The position numbers and the translations under genes were made by a program. From contig CAMDSC010000007.1 in the NCBI GenBank assembly GCA_945907065.1, positions 1 to 64,000 on the forward strand: a stretch of 64,000 nucleotides of DNA, written 5' to 3'. Every line of letters starts with the position of its first letter. Positions within the stretch are counted from its first letter, which is position 1. The stretch is from Chitinophaga pinensis (GTDB taxonomy: Bacteria; Bacteroidota; Bacteroidia; NS11-12g; UBA9320). This document shows positions 1 to 8,162 of this stretch, in pieces. The notes under the pieces are model-generated. The model was not told where the DNA came from and searched no databases. It saw nothing but the letters and a program-made list of their open reading frames with translations.

Positions 1-207
1 AAACAATACAATCTCCATGGTTCTGATTAAAATATTGGTAGCCATAAATTCGGCAGCTTCATTAAATAAAACCCCGCCATCATTCATAAATATAAGGGCA
101 TTTACGCCGCAATGAACCACAAGAAAAACTATAAGAAACAATCCGGTAAGGCCCATAATTATTTTTTTGCCTATCGAAGATTTTAGTAGAAAAGAAAATA
201 CTCCCAT
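1..207 (-). CDS. sdhC: Succinate dehydrogenase cytochrome b subunit, b558 family (5' part, cut by window edge)
   Basis: This is the membrane anchor and haem-binding subunit of complex II, which passes electrons from succinate oxidation to the quinone pool. Translating the minus strand from the ATG at 205-207 gives 69 codons with no stop up to the window edge. The visible residues start MGVFSFLLKSSIGKKIIMGL. A first membrane helix follows (about 17-37) with His32, a possible haem axial ligand, and then the family-like stretch VNALIFMNDGG. These features fit the Bacteroidota b558-type SdhC, which is about 220 residues long, so roughly two thirds lies outside. sdhA and sdhB would be expected further left, beyond the edge. 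The start is supported by the family N-terminus (short basic segment before helix 1). Family identity is by recognition of sequence, not a search. Confidence 0.85.
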   Translation of the reverse strand, partial: MGVFSFLLKSSIGKKIIMGLTGLFLIVFLVVHCGVNALIFMNDGGVLFNEAAEFMATNILIRTMEIVLF

Positions 208-218
208 TATTATTTTAG

Positions 219-235
219 ATTTACGATTTTAGATT
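219..235 (-). repeat. 17-bp leader repeat upstream of sdhC
   Basis: The sense (minus) strand reads AATCTAAAATCGTAAAT, ending 11 nt before the sdhC ATG. The identical 17-mer occurs at 40374-40390, just before atpG. It may be a dispersed repeat or a leader element that helps initiation on A-rich, Shine-Dalgarno-less messages. Confidence 0.5.
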
Positions 236-300
236 TTTTGGTTGAAAGATTATGATTTACACTATAAATATATTTTAAAATTATATCTATATTATAAACG

Positions 301-308
301 CGAATTTA
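301..308 (-). promoter_or_regulatory. Candidate -7 element for sdhC
   Basis: The minus strand reads TAAATTCG, a TTCG variant of the Bacteroidota TAnnTTTG -7 element. No TTG lies at the right distance upstream, and the implied leader to the ATG at 207 would be about 85 nt. Weak call. Confidence 0.3.
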
Positions 309-412
309 CCAATTAGGTTTGATTTTAGTAATTTATTATAATAGATAGAACGGTTCTAAATAAAATAATTTTCAGGTTCAAAAACTTATGAAAAGTTAAA
401 AGATGGTTAAAG

Positions 413-420
413 TATTTTTG
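413..420 (+). promoter_or_regulatory. Candidate -7 element for pyrD
   Basis: TATTTTTG matches TAnnTTTG exactly and ends 13 nt before the ATG at 433. The same geometry is seen at 9012-9019 before the gene at 9033. It overlaps the codons that an upstream pyrD start at 403 would need, which favours the 433 start. No -33 TTG is visible at 19 bp. Confidence 0.4.
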
Positions 421-432
421 CAATACCATTTC

Positions 433-1476
433 ATGTATAATTTTATAAAATCCATCCTTTTTTTATGGTCGCCCGAAAAAGCCCATAGTATTACAATGTC
501 CTTACTAACTTTGGCTCATAAACTGCCGGGTGGAAGATGGCTTTTGGAAAAACTCTTTTGCTATGACTCGCCAAAATCAACGGTTGAAATAGCAGGCATT
601 ACTTTAAAAAACGGCGTGGGATTGGCGGCTGGTTTTGATAAAGATGCAAAGTATATTGATGTTTTAGCCAGTCTTGGTTTTGGTTATATTGAAATTGGAA
701 CCTTAACGCCCAAAGCACAACCCGGCAATGACAAACCCCGATTGTTTAGATTACCCAAAGATGAGGCTTTGATAAACCGAATGGGTTTTAACAACGGCGG
801 TGTGGATGCGGCTGTAGAGCGATTAAAAAAAGTAAAGTCGGATATTATTATTGGTGGAAACATAGGAAAGAATAAAAATACCCCAAACGAAGATGCCTTT
901 GATGATTATGCCTATTGCTTCGAAAAACTGTATAACCACGTTCATTATTTTGTGGTAAATGTAAGTTCGCCCAATACTCCGGGCTTGCGTGAGTTGCAGG
1001 AAAAACCTGCTTTGAAAAAGATTCTTACAGGATTGCAAACTATTAGAATCAAGTATATGGAAACGGGCCAACCATCAAAACCTATATTTTTAAAAATTGC
1101 TCCCGACCTTACCCACAGCCAATTAGATGATATTATTGATTTGGCTTTGGAAATAAATCTAGATGGATTGGTAGCCACCAATACTACCATCAGCCGGGCA
1201 GGATTAATAACTTCGGAAAGTAAATTATCTGTTATAGGGAACGGCGGCCTTAGCGGAAAACCTTTAAAAATTGCATCGGATGAGGTTTTGAAATATCTCG
1301 CAGATAAGTTGCAAAATAAAGTACCTATAATGGGTGTTGGTGGCATTCACAGTGCCACAGATGCTTTGGATAAACTAAATTTGGGAGCCAAAACTGTACA
1401 ACTCTACACAGGATTTATTTATTCTGGACCGGGAGTTATAAAACAAATTGTAAAAGCCATAGAAAATAAAAAATGA
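433..1476 (+). CDS. pyrD: Dihydroorotate dehydrogenase, class 2 (quinone-dependent)
   Basis: It catalyses the fourth step of pyrimidine synthesis, oxidising dihydroorotate to orotate with FMN and passing electrons to membrane quinone. From 433 the protein has 347 residues, the normal class 2 length. It has an N-terminal amphipathic membrane segment (MYNFIKSILFLWSPEKAH), the FMN-barrel start GVGLAAGFDKDAKY, the catalytic-serine loop NVSSPNTPGLR typical of class 2 enzymes, IFLKIAPDLT, the ATNTTISR substrate loop, and the phosphate-binding end GVGGIHSATDAL. An in-frame ATG at 403 would add ten residues, but family N-termini and the -7 element at 413-420 favour 433. It overlaps the next lipoprotein gene by four bases (ATGA), so the two are probably translationally coupled. 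Confidence 0.95.
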   Translation: MYNFIKSILFLWSPEKAHSITMSLLTLAHKLPGGRWLLEKLFCYDSPKSTVEIAGITLKNGVGLAAGFDKDAKYIDVLASLGFGYIEIGTLTPKAQPGNDKPRLFRLPKDEALINRMGFNNGGVDAAVERLKKVKSDIIIGGNIGKNKNTPNEDAFDDYAYCFEKLYNHVHYFVVNVSSPNTPGLRELQEKPALKKILTGLQTIRIKYMETGQPSKPIFLKIAPDLTHSQLDDIIDLALEINLDGLVATNTTISRAGLITSESKLSVIGNGGLSGKPLKIASDEVLKYLADKLQNKVPIMGVGGIHSATDALDKLNLGAKTVQLYTGFIYSGPGVIKQIVKAIENKK

Positions 1477-1871
1477 AACCGTTTGTAATTTTTGTTTTAG
1501 CTATCACAGCATTGGGGTGTACTACTACTAAAAACTGTAAAAAGGCCCTATGCACCCAACAATTTTTGATGATTATTGTGACACTTAATGATACCACAAA
1601 TCCTAATTTAACAGGAATTACTACTCAAACCCAGCTTACCCCTTTGGGGCTAACCATTCATACCCAAACCGAACCAAGCAGCATACCGGCAGGTGGTTTC
1701 ACAATTGCAGATGATTCCGATTTAAAAGAACTTGGATTTAATACTATCCAAAACGTGGAATTAAAAATAAGTAAAGATGGAAATTTGATAAAAACAGTTC
1801 CGTTTACTATTACTACTGATTGCTGCCATGTGAGCAAATCAACAGGACCGGAAGAGGTTTCACTGAATTGA
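1473..1871 (+). CDS. Small lipoprotein of unknown function, coupled to pyrD
   Basis: I do not recognise a family. The 132-residue product opens with a lipoprotein signal (MKPFVIFVLAITALGC), with the lipobox Cys at residue 16 followed by TTTKNCKK. The mature part is Thr-rich, predicted mostly beta, with a cysteine pair CC near residues 117-118. The rest looks like one small beta-sandwich (NVELKISKDGNLIKTVPFTI). Its ATG overlaps the pyrD stop (ATGA), so it is translated from the same message, although no pathway link to pyrimidine synthesis is apparent. The Ser/Thr-rich residues after the Cys make an outer-membrane anchor plausible. It could be a structural envelope lipoprotein; this is inference. 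Confidence 0.7.
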   Translation: MKPFVIFVLAITALGCTTTKNCKKALCTQQFLMIIVTLNDTTNPNLTGITTQTQLTPLGLTIHTQTEPSSIPAGGFTIADDSDLKELGFNTIQNVELKISKDGNLIKTVPFTITTDCCHVSKSTGPEEVSLN

Positions 1872-2068
1872 TTTATTTGATATTTTTTGAGGGTAAGAGT
1901 GGGTTATCAGGATTATTTATCCAAATAGCGCAAGGATTAGCCAACCGGTCGTTGTGACGAAAGAATGATTCCTATCTAGTTTGTCAGAATAAGCTGACAT
2001 AAGTTTATCTCATCTCTTACCAAGCCTTATCTTTCAAAGTAAAAGTTAAGCATTAACAATAAGCCATT

Positions 2069-2740
2069 CTATATATATCCCCCAATAGCCTTCACTCTAA
2101 TACCTCGCCAGCTTTTGCTTATAATTACGTGCATTAGCAAATCAGAAACAGATTTAAGCAACAAAAAGAGATAAAAAATATGTACCGATCCGATTATCGG
2201 TAGCACTATATCAGGACTAACTTTTTGGGTAAAGCCAATTATGATAAAGAGATGCATGGGCACCACTCGCAAATAAGGTGTAAAAAACATACCGCTCAAT
2301 CCCGGTTTTTCTTCACGGTCTTGCACCACGGTAGACCAAGTGGAGAAGATAGCATTAACCGCTATAATTCCAATATTTATCAATACTACCCTAAAATCAA
2401 GTTTACTTCCATTATTAATACTCATTACCGTTAAAAAAATAAAATACACCACATGAAAAAAACCAAAATGAAACATAAAAAAAATGTAACTCATCCATTT
2501 GGTTTTGCTATTAGGGGCTACCGATTGGCCGTTTACCTGAAAATTTGTAGTATCAAAATTTTTTAAACAGGCTATTCGCACAGCATTGCTAATACCAATA
2601 ATCACACTCTGAAAAAAGTAAATCCAAATAATGGTATCGCTGCTAAGCCAGCCATCATTATAACCCCATGCGAGGCAGGCATTAAAAACCAGTATGAACC
2701 AAAATTCGCGATCTGATATTATATTTTTCCAGCGTTCCAT
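2069..2740 (-). CDS. Integral membrane protein, DUF6498-like
   Basis: A polytopic membrane protein of unknown function. From the ATG at 2740 it has 223 residues and about six hydrophobic segments: FWFILVFNACLAWGY, IIWIYFFQSVIIGISNAVRI, MSYIFFMFHFGFFHVVYFIF, VVLINIGIIAVNAIFSTW, VPMHLFIIIGF and VLPIIGSVHIFYLFLLLKS. The FQSVIIGISNAVRI segment and the HFGFFH segment remind me of the DUF6498 family, but I cannot confirm that without a search. An in-frame ATG 42 bases further out (2782) is possible. The 2740 start is preferred because it sits directly after a purine-rich stretch and starts at the first charged residues (MERWKN). It stands alone, divergent from the SRAP gene. Confidence 0.65.
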   Translation of the reverse strand: MERWKNIISDREFWFILVFNACLAWGYNDGWLSSDTIIWIYFFQSVIIGISNAVRIACLKNFDTTNFQVNGQSVAPNSKTKWMSYIFFMFHFGFFHVVYFIFLTVMSINNGSKLDFRVVLINIGIIAVNAIFSTWSTVVQDREEKPGLSGMFFTPYLRVVPMHLFIIIGFTQKVSPDIVLPIIGSVHIFYLFLLLKSVSDLLMHVIISKSWRGIRVKAIGGYI

Positions 2741-2908
2741 TTCTTTTTTGTAACTAAAACTATAAGTCACAAAAGAACACAAAATTTTATTTAGTCGGTC
2801 TCTAAAACTTATTCAATTAAATTATGATGGCAGCACCTTAATAAAACAAGGCAAATTTATTTATAAGATTTTTATCATAGTATTGAAACATTAAAGGTTT
2901 TTAAAAAA

Positions 2909-3523
2909 ATGTGCTACACCACCAGTATTCAAAAAGAACAACAGGATATTCAAAAGCATTTTAACCGCCAATTTAAAGCCGGGTTGGAGTTTCATCCCAC
3001 AGCGGTTAACCTTGGTTTTAGTCATAATTTTACCCCTATTATTCCGGTGGACGACAGTAATTTTATAACCTTGGCGCAATGGGGCCTCATTCCGTTTTGG
3101 GCTAAGGATACCTCGTTTCAAAAAAATACCTTAAATGCCAAAATTGAAACCATTACCGAATTGCCGTCCTTTAAAAATTATGTAAAAAACCGTTGCCTTA
3201 TTATAGCCGACGGGTTCTATGAATGGAAATGGCTGGATGAAAAAGGCAAGCAAAAGGAAAAGTATTTTATCTCTCTGCCCAATCAGGAACTGTTTGCCTT
3301 TGCTGGGATTTACAGCGATTACACCAACAAACAAACCGGTGAAACTTACCGAACTTACAGCATTGTAACTACCGAGGCCAACCCTCTGATGGCCGAAATA
3401 CACAATACCAAAAAACGGATGCCGGTAATACTGCCGCCCGATTACGAAAGCCATTGGCTAAACCTGGGATCGGTGGAGGATTTTAAAGAGATACCAGTGG
3501 AGTTGGTGGCTGCCCTTCAATAG
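2909..3523 (+). CDS. SOS response-associated peptidase family protein (YedK/HMCES, SRAP)
   Basis: SRAP proteins bind abasic sites in single-stranded DNA and form a protective covalent link through Cys2. The 204-residue protein has all the expected residues: Met-Cys at 1-2, Asn76 in LNAKIET with Glu80, Glu105 in GFYEWKW, and His165 in EIHNTKKRMPVIL. The WGLIPFWAKD block before Asn76 is also typical. Length and start are normal, since Cys2 must directly follow the initiator Met. It lies next to an error-prone DnaE-like polymerase, DinB and a LexA-like repressor, so a role in damage tolerance is likely. No copy of the TGTTAT-N5-ATAACA operator seen at 8138-8177 is present in the upstream 125 bases, so direct control by that repressor is not supported. 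Confidence 0.93.
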   Translation: MCYTTSIQKEQQDIQKHFNRQFKAGLEFHPTAVNLGFSHNFTPIIPVDDSNFITLAQWGLIPFWAKDTSFQKNTLNAKIETITELPSFKNYVKNRCLIIADGFYEWKWLDEKGKQKEKYFISLPNQELFAFAGIYSDYTNKQTGETYRTYSIVTTEANPLMAEIHNTKKRMPVILPPDYESHWLNLGSVEDFKEIPVELVAALQ

Positions 3524-3608
3524 TCAGCTTGTTGTTATGAGCTTAAAGCTAGTAACCACTATATAACATTTGAGGAACGAACTAATAACTCACCTCAGCA
3601 AATTTCCA

Positions 3609-6608
3609 TTACACCACCCCCGCCTCTTTCTCTTCCTTATCCATCGTTTCCCTGTCCACCGTAGTTAGCCGTTTCATATACTCCACCTCTATACTTACAA
3701 AATCATATTCTTCCACCACTTTGCCTTTTAGCTCATAGCAGCCCGGCCCGGTAAAGGGGCAGGCTTTGGCACTTGGCGGAAAATGAACGGTATCAATCCA
3801 CCGGCCTTCGGTATCTATAAAGGTGCCAAAATACATGCGGCCGCCTTTGCTGGTTCGGGTGTATTTTACGGTAATCAAATAGCCCACTATCATTACTCTT
3901 TTATGCAAGTGCGTTTTTAAATCGGCAGCCGTAAGCAGGCAGGGCATTGTATCTTTTAATAATTCAAACGGCGAACACAGGGAAAATCCCAGCAATTCTA
4001 TTTCATCAAAGGCCTCATCCACCTTAGAGTCAATAAGCGTGGGGAGTTTCCAGGTTTTCACTTCCGTTTCAAACAGTTGTTTTGTGGGTCTTTGGGTTTT
4101 TACAGGTTGCAGCATGGCGTGTATTTCCCACAGCAGTTCCTTTTTATTGCGGCCGGTAAACTGAAATGCCTTGGCCCGTATAAGTAGCCGCATTTGCTCA
4201 ATGGATAGCGGCACCCGTTTGGCAAAATCATACATATCGCGAAACGGTCCGTTTTGCTGCCGTTCTTCCAATATTTGCACAATGTTTTGGTGTTGCAATT
4301 CGCCAATCATACACAACCCCAGATAAATGGTGTTGCCCTGTATGGTGCATAGTGCACTGCTATTGTTGAGGCAGGGTGCTACAATAGTGGCCCCGTGCAT
4401 ACGGGCTTCGTGGATGTAGAGTTCCTGCCGGTAAAAACCACCGCCATTATTAAGCGTGGCTACCAAATACTCCAGCGGATAGTAGGCTTTAAGAAACAAT
4501 GCCTGATAACTCTCCACCGCATAACTGGCCGAGTGGCCTTTGGAAAACGCAAAATTGGCAAAGGTTTCAATCTGTGTCCAAATGTCGGCCACCTGTTTCA
4601 TGTCGTAGCCTTTGGTGCGGCAGTTGTCAAAAAACTTCTCTTTTATTACCTTAAATTCTACACGGTCTTTAAATTTCCACGACATGCCCCGCCGCAATAT
4701 ATCGGCTTCGGCCAGCGTGAGGCCGGCAAAATAATGGGCTATTTTTAACACATCTTCCTGATACACCATTACGCCGTAAGTTTCTTTCAATAAATCATAC
4801 AAAGCAGGCATGGCTGCTCTGGCTTTTTCCCGAAGGGTCTCATCGCGGTAGCGTATAATGTACTCCCGCATCATACCGCTTTTGGCCACACCCGGCCGTA
4901 TAATAGAACTGGCTGCCACCAACCTTAGATAATCATCGGCCTGCAACTTGGCCAGCAACATGCGCATGGCGGGTGATTCCACATAAAAACACCCAATAGT
5001 ATTGCCCACCCGCAGTAGTTTTTTTACGGCGTCATCTTTTTTAAACGCAGCCACATTGTGGATGTCCAAATCAGCCCCTTTGTTTTCTTTAACGATGCTT
5101 ATGCAATCTTTAATTTTTCCCAAACCCCGCTGGCTAAGAATATCAAATTTATACAAGCCAACATCCTCAGCTTCCACCATACTAAACTGTGTGGTAGGGT
5201 GGCCTTTGGGCATCATACTGGTGGCGGTATAACAGGTAATGGGATTTTCGGAAATGATAATACCGCAGGAATGTACCGTTAAATGGCTGGGGAATCCTTT
5301 AATTAAATGACTGTACTGTATGACCAATTTTCCAATATCGTCCACTTTGGGGTTGGGGTATTTGGCGGCACTTTGCAACCGGTCAATTTCGCCGGGGGGC
5401 AAACCAAACACTTTTCCCAATTCCCTAATGACGGCATCATGCTGAAAGGTATTGTAAGCCCCCAATAAGGCCACGTTATTATTTCGGTTAAAGGTTTTAA
5501 AAATATAATTGGTAATGTCATCCCGGTCGGTCCACGAAAAATCCATGTCAAAATCAGGCGCATTTTGCCGGTAAATATTTATAAACCGTTCAAAATACAA
5601 ATCCAGTTCAATGGGGTCAACATCCGTAATCCTAAGCAAGTATGCTAAAATACTATTGGCTCCGCTTCCGCGGCCTACATAGTAATACCCCTGCCGTTGG
5701 GCATAGTTCACAATATCCCAGTTAATCAAAAAGTACGACGAAAAATTGAGTTGGGCAATAACATCCAGTTCTTTGTCTATGCGTTGCAAAATTTCGGGAG
5801 TAGGGTTGGGGTAGCGGTAATGTAACCCTTTTAAACACTCAGTTCGCAACAGTTCAACATCATCGGCTATACTGCCTGTGTAATGCTTTAAATTTTTATT
5901 GGCCAGTTTGCCGTATGTAAAATCAATGGAGCAATCGTTTATAAGCCTTTCGGTATTGGCTATGATAGTTGGGTAGCCGGCAAAAGCAGCATAGAGTTCC
6001 GCTTTAGGGAGCATTATTTCCATTCCTTTGGCTTGCTGCTCCAAGGGCAGTTTACTCAATAACGTATTGGTATCAATGGCCCGCAACAGGCGGTGGGCAT
6101 TAAAGCGGCTTTTTCCGGCAAAGATTACAGTTTGTAAAACCACCAACTTATTAGCCTGATGTTTTGCCGATAAAAAAGGTAATGTGGCTAAGTCAGCTAT
6201 CGAAACGCCGATAAATTCATTATCTCTTAGCTTCCAGTTTTTGTAAGCACTCAGCGGATAAATAATAAAGGCATTATTAAATTCGGGGGCAATAGCATCA
6301 AAATCAGTGGCACTATGTAAATGGACCGAGAGATGTTCATTTAGTTCCTGAAAACCTTCATTATTTCTGGCAATTCCGATATATTGCTGTTGGGCATTAT
6401 TTCTGAAATCTATACCAACAATGGGTTTTATTTTATCTTTATACTCATCTGTTTGCGATAAACGAATAGCATCCAAACAAGCCGACGTATTATTAATATC
6501 GGTTAGTACAAAGGCATCATACCCGTTTTTTTGTACCTCGAGTATCAGGCCTTCTATTGAAAAAGTACCATAGCAAAAGCTGTAATATGTGTGGCAGTTG
6601 AGGAGCAA
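3609..6608 (-). CDS. DnaE-type DNA polymerase III alpha subunit, short error-prone (DnaE2/ImuC-like) class
   Basis: A C-family DNA polymerase. At 999 residues it is clearly shorter than the replicative DnaE. Visible parts are an N-terminal PHP domain (NCHTYYSFCYGT; the usual HxH metal motif reads NCH, so PHP chemistry is probably lost), the polymerase catalytic pair in PDFDMDFSW (about 350-358), the third aspartate in KFDILSQRGLGKI (about 488), a helix-hairpin-helix region, and a C-terminal OB fold (VMIVGYLITVKYTRTSKGG onward). The start codon is TTG: an in-frame TAA lies 12 nt upstream, and the family N-terminus begins right at this codon. It sits downstream of dinB on the same strand, separated by a 290-bp gap that holds an inverted-repeat element. 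With DinB and the S24 repressor it resembles the SOS mutagenesis cassettes of other bacteria, but ImuA and ImuB are absent. The replicative dnaE should lie elsewhere. Confidence 0.9.
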   Translation of the reverse strand: MLLNCHTYYSFCYGTFSIEGLILEVQKNGYDAFVLTDINNTSACLDAIRLSQTDEYKDKIKPIVGIDFRNNAQQQYIGIARNNEGFQELNEHLSVHLHSATDFDAIAPEFNNAFIIYPLSAYKNWKLRDNEFIGVSIADLATLPFLSAKHQANKLVVLQTVIFAGKSRFNAHRLLRAIDTNTLLSKLPLEQQAKGMEIMLPKAELYAAFAGYPTIIANTERLINDCSIDFTYGKLANKNLKHYTGSIADDVELLRTECLKGLHYRYPNPTPEILQRIDKELDVIAQLNFSSYFLINWDIVNYAQRQGYYYVGRGSGANSILAYLLRITDVDPIELDLYFERFINIYRQNAPDFDMDFSWTDRDDITNYIFKTFNRNNNVALLGAYNTFQHDAVIRELGKVFGLPPGEIDRLQSAAKYPNPKVDDIGKLVIQYSHLIKGFPSHLTVHSCGIIISENPITCYTATSMMPKGHPTTQFSMVEAEDVGLYKFDILSQRGLGKIKDCISIVKENKGADLDIHNVAAFKKDDAVKKLLRVGNTIGCFYVESPAMRMLLAKLQADDYLRLVAASSIIRPGVAKSGMMREYIIRYRDETLREKARAAMPALYDLLKETYGVMVYQEDVLKIAHYFAGLTLAEADILRRGMSWKFKDRVEFKVIKEKFFDNCRTKGYDMKQVADIWTQIETFANFAFSKGHSASYAVESYQALFLKAYYPLEYLVATLNNGGGFYRQELYIHEARMHGATIVAPCLNNSSALCTIQGNTIYLGLCMIGELQHQNIVQILEERQQNGPFRDMYDFAKRVPLSIEQMRLLIRAKAFQFTGRNKKELLWEIHAMLQPVKTQRPTKQLFETEVKTWKLPTLIDSKVDEAFDEIELLGFSLCSPFELLKDTMPCLLTAADLKTHLHKRVMIVGYLITVKYTRTSKGGRMYFGTFIDTEGRWIDTVHFPPSAKACPFTGPGCYELKGKVVEEYDFVSIEVEYMKRLTTVDRETMDKEEKEAGVV

Positions 6609-6625
6609 TTTAGATTTTTAGATAT

Positions 6626-6879
6626 GAGTACAGAGATATGAGAAATGTGATTAAGAGTATTTTAATTTTGTTTTATTATTAACCTGTTTATATTCCGTGT
6701 CCAATCATCTTACGTAAGCCGTCCCACTTTTGAAGGGGGTAGGGGGATGGGTTCCTATTACCACTTACTTCAATTTTTTAAAAATCATCTTTGCTATCGG
6801 CAATGGATTTAAATCCATTGCTACAATACTGGCCGAGCCTACGACTCTTGAACGTCACATTTCTCATATCTCTGTACTC
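6626..6879. repeat. MITE-like segment bounded by perfect 25-bp inverted repeats
   Basis: The 25 bases at 6626-6650 are the exact reverse complement of 6855-6879 (arm begins GAGTACAGAGATATGAG). The arms enclose about 200 bp with no ORF, a 22-bp perfect palindrome (6800-6821) and a G-rich patch. The segment fills nearly all of the space between dinB and the DnaE-like gene. No clear target-site duplication was found. A partial extra copy of the arm motif (AGTACAGAGAT) follows the right arm. Confidence 0.55.
6800..6821. repeat. Palindrome of the TTAA-centred family
   Basis: GCAATGGATTT/AAATCCATTGC is a perfect 22-bp palindrome. Its left part shares the GG(C/T)AATGGATT core with the elements at 52998-53025 and 55863-55893. 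Confidence 0.6.
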
Positions 6880-6898
6880 AAAATCTCTGTACTAAAAC

Positions 6899-8083
6899 TC
6901 ATTTCTTCCCCCCATTAAACGGATTAAAATCATGTGGCTCAAAATCCATCCCTGCTGCCCGGCTCACGGAGTTTTTGCCATAGCGTTTCCGTATTTTATC
7001 CATCGCCTGATACAAGTTTATTTGTTCTATGGTTTCTTCAAACAAACTGTATTGGTGGCCGCCCTGCACCAAATGGCTGAACCGGATTCCGATTAGGCGA
7101 ATCAGCATTCGTTTTTGGTAAAGTTTATCAAACAATGTGTTTACCTTTTCTATCAACACATGATCGAGGGCTGTATAGGCAATGCGGGCTTGCATGGTAT
7201 AGGTATTAAAATCGGAATAGCGAATTTTTACCGTTACACAAGCTGTTAATTTATCTTCGCTTCGCAATTGAAATGCCAGTTTCTCTGTCATCCCTATCAG
7301 CAAATTTTTTAAAGCTTTTACATCAATGGTATCTTTATCAAAGGTGCGTTCGGTACTAATGGACTTGCGTTCCGAGTAAGGCACCACCGGCGAATTATCA
7401 ATGCCATTGGCTTTGCGCCAAATCACCGTTCCGTTTTCGCCCAATACCTGTTGCATCAGTTCTATCGGCATTTCCTGTAAGGTATGTATCCAGGCTATTC
7501 CCATTCCTCGTAGTAGCTGATAGGTTTTATCTCCCACCATGGGTATTTTGCGAATGGACAAGGGCGCTAAAAATCCTTTTTCGGTGCCAAATGGAATTTC
7601 CTTTTGCCCGTTGGGTTTGGCTTCGCCGGTTCCTACTTTCGATACGGTTTTGTTGGTAGATAAGGCAAATGAAATAGGCAGATTGGTTTCTCGTGTTATT
7701 TTTTGCCGCAGTTCGGTGGCCAGTTTGTAGCACCCAAAAAACTTATCCATTCCGGTAAGGTCTATATAAAATTCATCAATGGAAGGTTTTTCATAAAGCG
7801 GCACATCCTCGCTTATTATTTCGGTAATGATATCGGAATACTTGCTGTATTCGCCATGGTCACCTCTCACAATAATGGCTTCGGGGCACAATTGCCTGGC
7901 CATTTTCATAGGCATGGCCGAGTGGATGCCAAACGTTCTGGCCTCATAACTGCACGAAGCCACCACGCCTCTATCGCTGGTGCCGCCAACCAATACAGGC
8001 TTGCCCACCAATGCAGGATTGGTTAATCTTTCTACGGATACGAAGAAAGAGTCGAGGTCGATATGGACGATATTGCGGTTCAT
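6899..8083 (-). CDS. dinB: DNA polymerase IV (Y-family translesion polymerase)
   Basis: DinB copies past damaged bases with low fidelity. The 394-residue protein has the standard Y-family order: first catalytic Asp in IVHIDLDSFF (Asp9), SYEARTFGIHSAMP, the catalytic pair Asp103-Glu104 in KPSIDEFYIDLTG, the palm/thumb signature NKTVSKVGTGEAKPNGQ, HhH thumb residues IPMVGDKTYQLLRGMGI, and a little-finger domain (about 235-345). The C-terminus lacks an obvious clamp-binding QLxLF, though YSLFEE near residue 350 could serve. It is transcribed divergently from the LexA-like repressor, with its ATG 103 bp from that of the repressor. The operators in that gap probably control both genes. A hairpin (8092-8115) lies nine bases before its ATG and would sit in the mRNA leader. 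Confidence 0.95.
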   Translation of the reverse strand: MNRNIVHIDLDSFFVSVERLTNPALVGKPVLVGGTSDRGVVASCSYEARTFGIHSAMPMKMARQLCPEAIIVRGDHGEYSKYSDIITEIISEDVPLYEKPSIDEFYIDLTGMDKFFGCYKLATELRQKITRETNLPISFALSTNKTVSKVGTGEAKPNGQKEIPFGTEKGFLAPLSIRKIPMVGDKTYQLLRGMGIAWIHTLQEMPIELMQQVLGENGTVIWRKANGIDNSPVVPYSERKSISTERTFDKDTIDVKALKNLLIGMTEKLAFQLRSEDKLTACVTVKIRYSDFNTYTMQARIAYTALDHVLIEKVNTLFDKLYQKRMLIRLIGIRFSHLVQGGHQYSLFEETIEQINLYQAMDKIRKRYGKNSVSRAAGMDFEPHDFNPFNGGKK

Positions 8084-8091
8084 TTTTTTAT

Positions 8092-8115
8092 AGCCTACGG
8101 TTTAAACCGTGGGCT
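8092..8115. repeat. Imperfect 24-bp palindrome in the dinB leader
   Basis: AGCCtACGGTTTAAACCGTgGGCT pairs end to end except at one position. It lies nine bases upstream of the dinB ATG. It belongs in style to the dispersed palindromes centred on TTTAAA or TTAA. It may affect dinB translation. Confidence 0.55.
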
Positions 8116-8130
8116 GTAGATAATATTTTT

Positions 8131-8162
8131 TTTGTTTTGTTATTTAAAATAACATAATTTTG
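8131..8162 (+). promoter_or_regulatory. Promoter of the LexA-like repressor gene
   Basis: The -33 element TTTG is at 8131-8134 and the -7 element TAATTTTG (exact TAnnTTTG) at 8155-8162, 20 bp apart, close to the usual 19. Transcription should start near 8169, about 18 nt before the ATG at 8187. Operator 1 fills the spacer and operator 2 starts on the last two bases of the -7 element. Confidence 0.65.
8138..8154. promoter_or_regulatory. Operator 1 (17-bp palindrome)
   Basis: TGTTATTT-A-AAATAACA is a perfect palindrome with a one-base centre. It lies between the -33 and -7 elements of the repressor gene. Operator 2 has the same outer TGTTAT and ATAACA half-sites exactly 23 bp further on. These are probably binding sites of the neighbouring S24 repressor, allowing autorepression and control of dinB. 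Confidence 0.65.

Noticed and set aside
945-1346. A 133-codon minus-strand ORF inside pyrD
   Set aside because: It is fully covered by pyrD, which carries all family motifs. The antisense frame has no recognisable domain.
1982-1999. TGTCAG / CTGACA hairpin after the small lipoprotein gene
   Set aside because: A six-base stem with no T-run. Too weak to call a terminator.
4395-4748. A 117-codon plus-strand ORF inside the DnaE-like gene
   Set aside because: Antisense to a conserved polymerase core, with low-complexity residues and no start signal. It is a shadow of the real gene.
6661-6680. Possible third repressor operator near the DnaE gene (TGTTTTATTATTAACC)
   Set aside because: Only one half-site partly matches TGTTAT-N5-ATAACA and the second half is out of phase. 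Not enough to claim control of the polymerase gene.
6709-6718. CTTACGTAAG palindrome in the dinB-DnaE gap
   Set aside because: A 10-bp palindrome alone is expected by chance in this much DNA and it has no second copy nearby.
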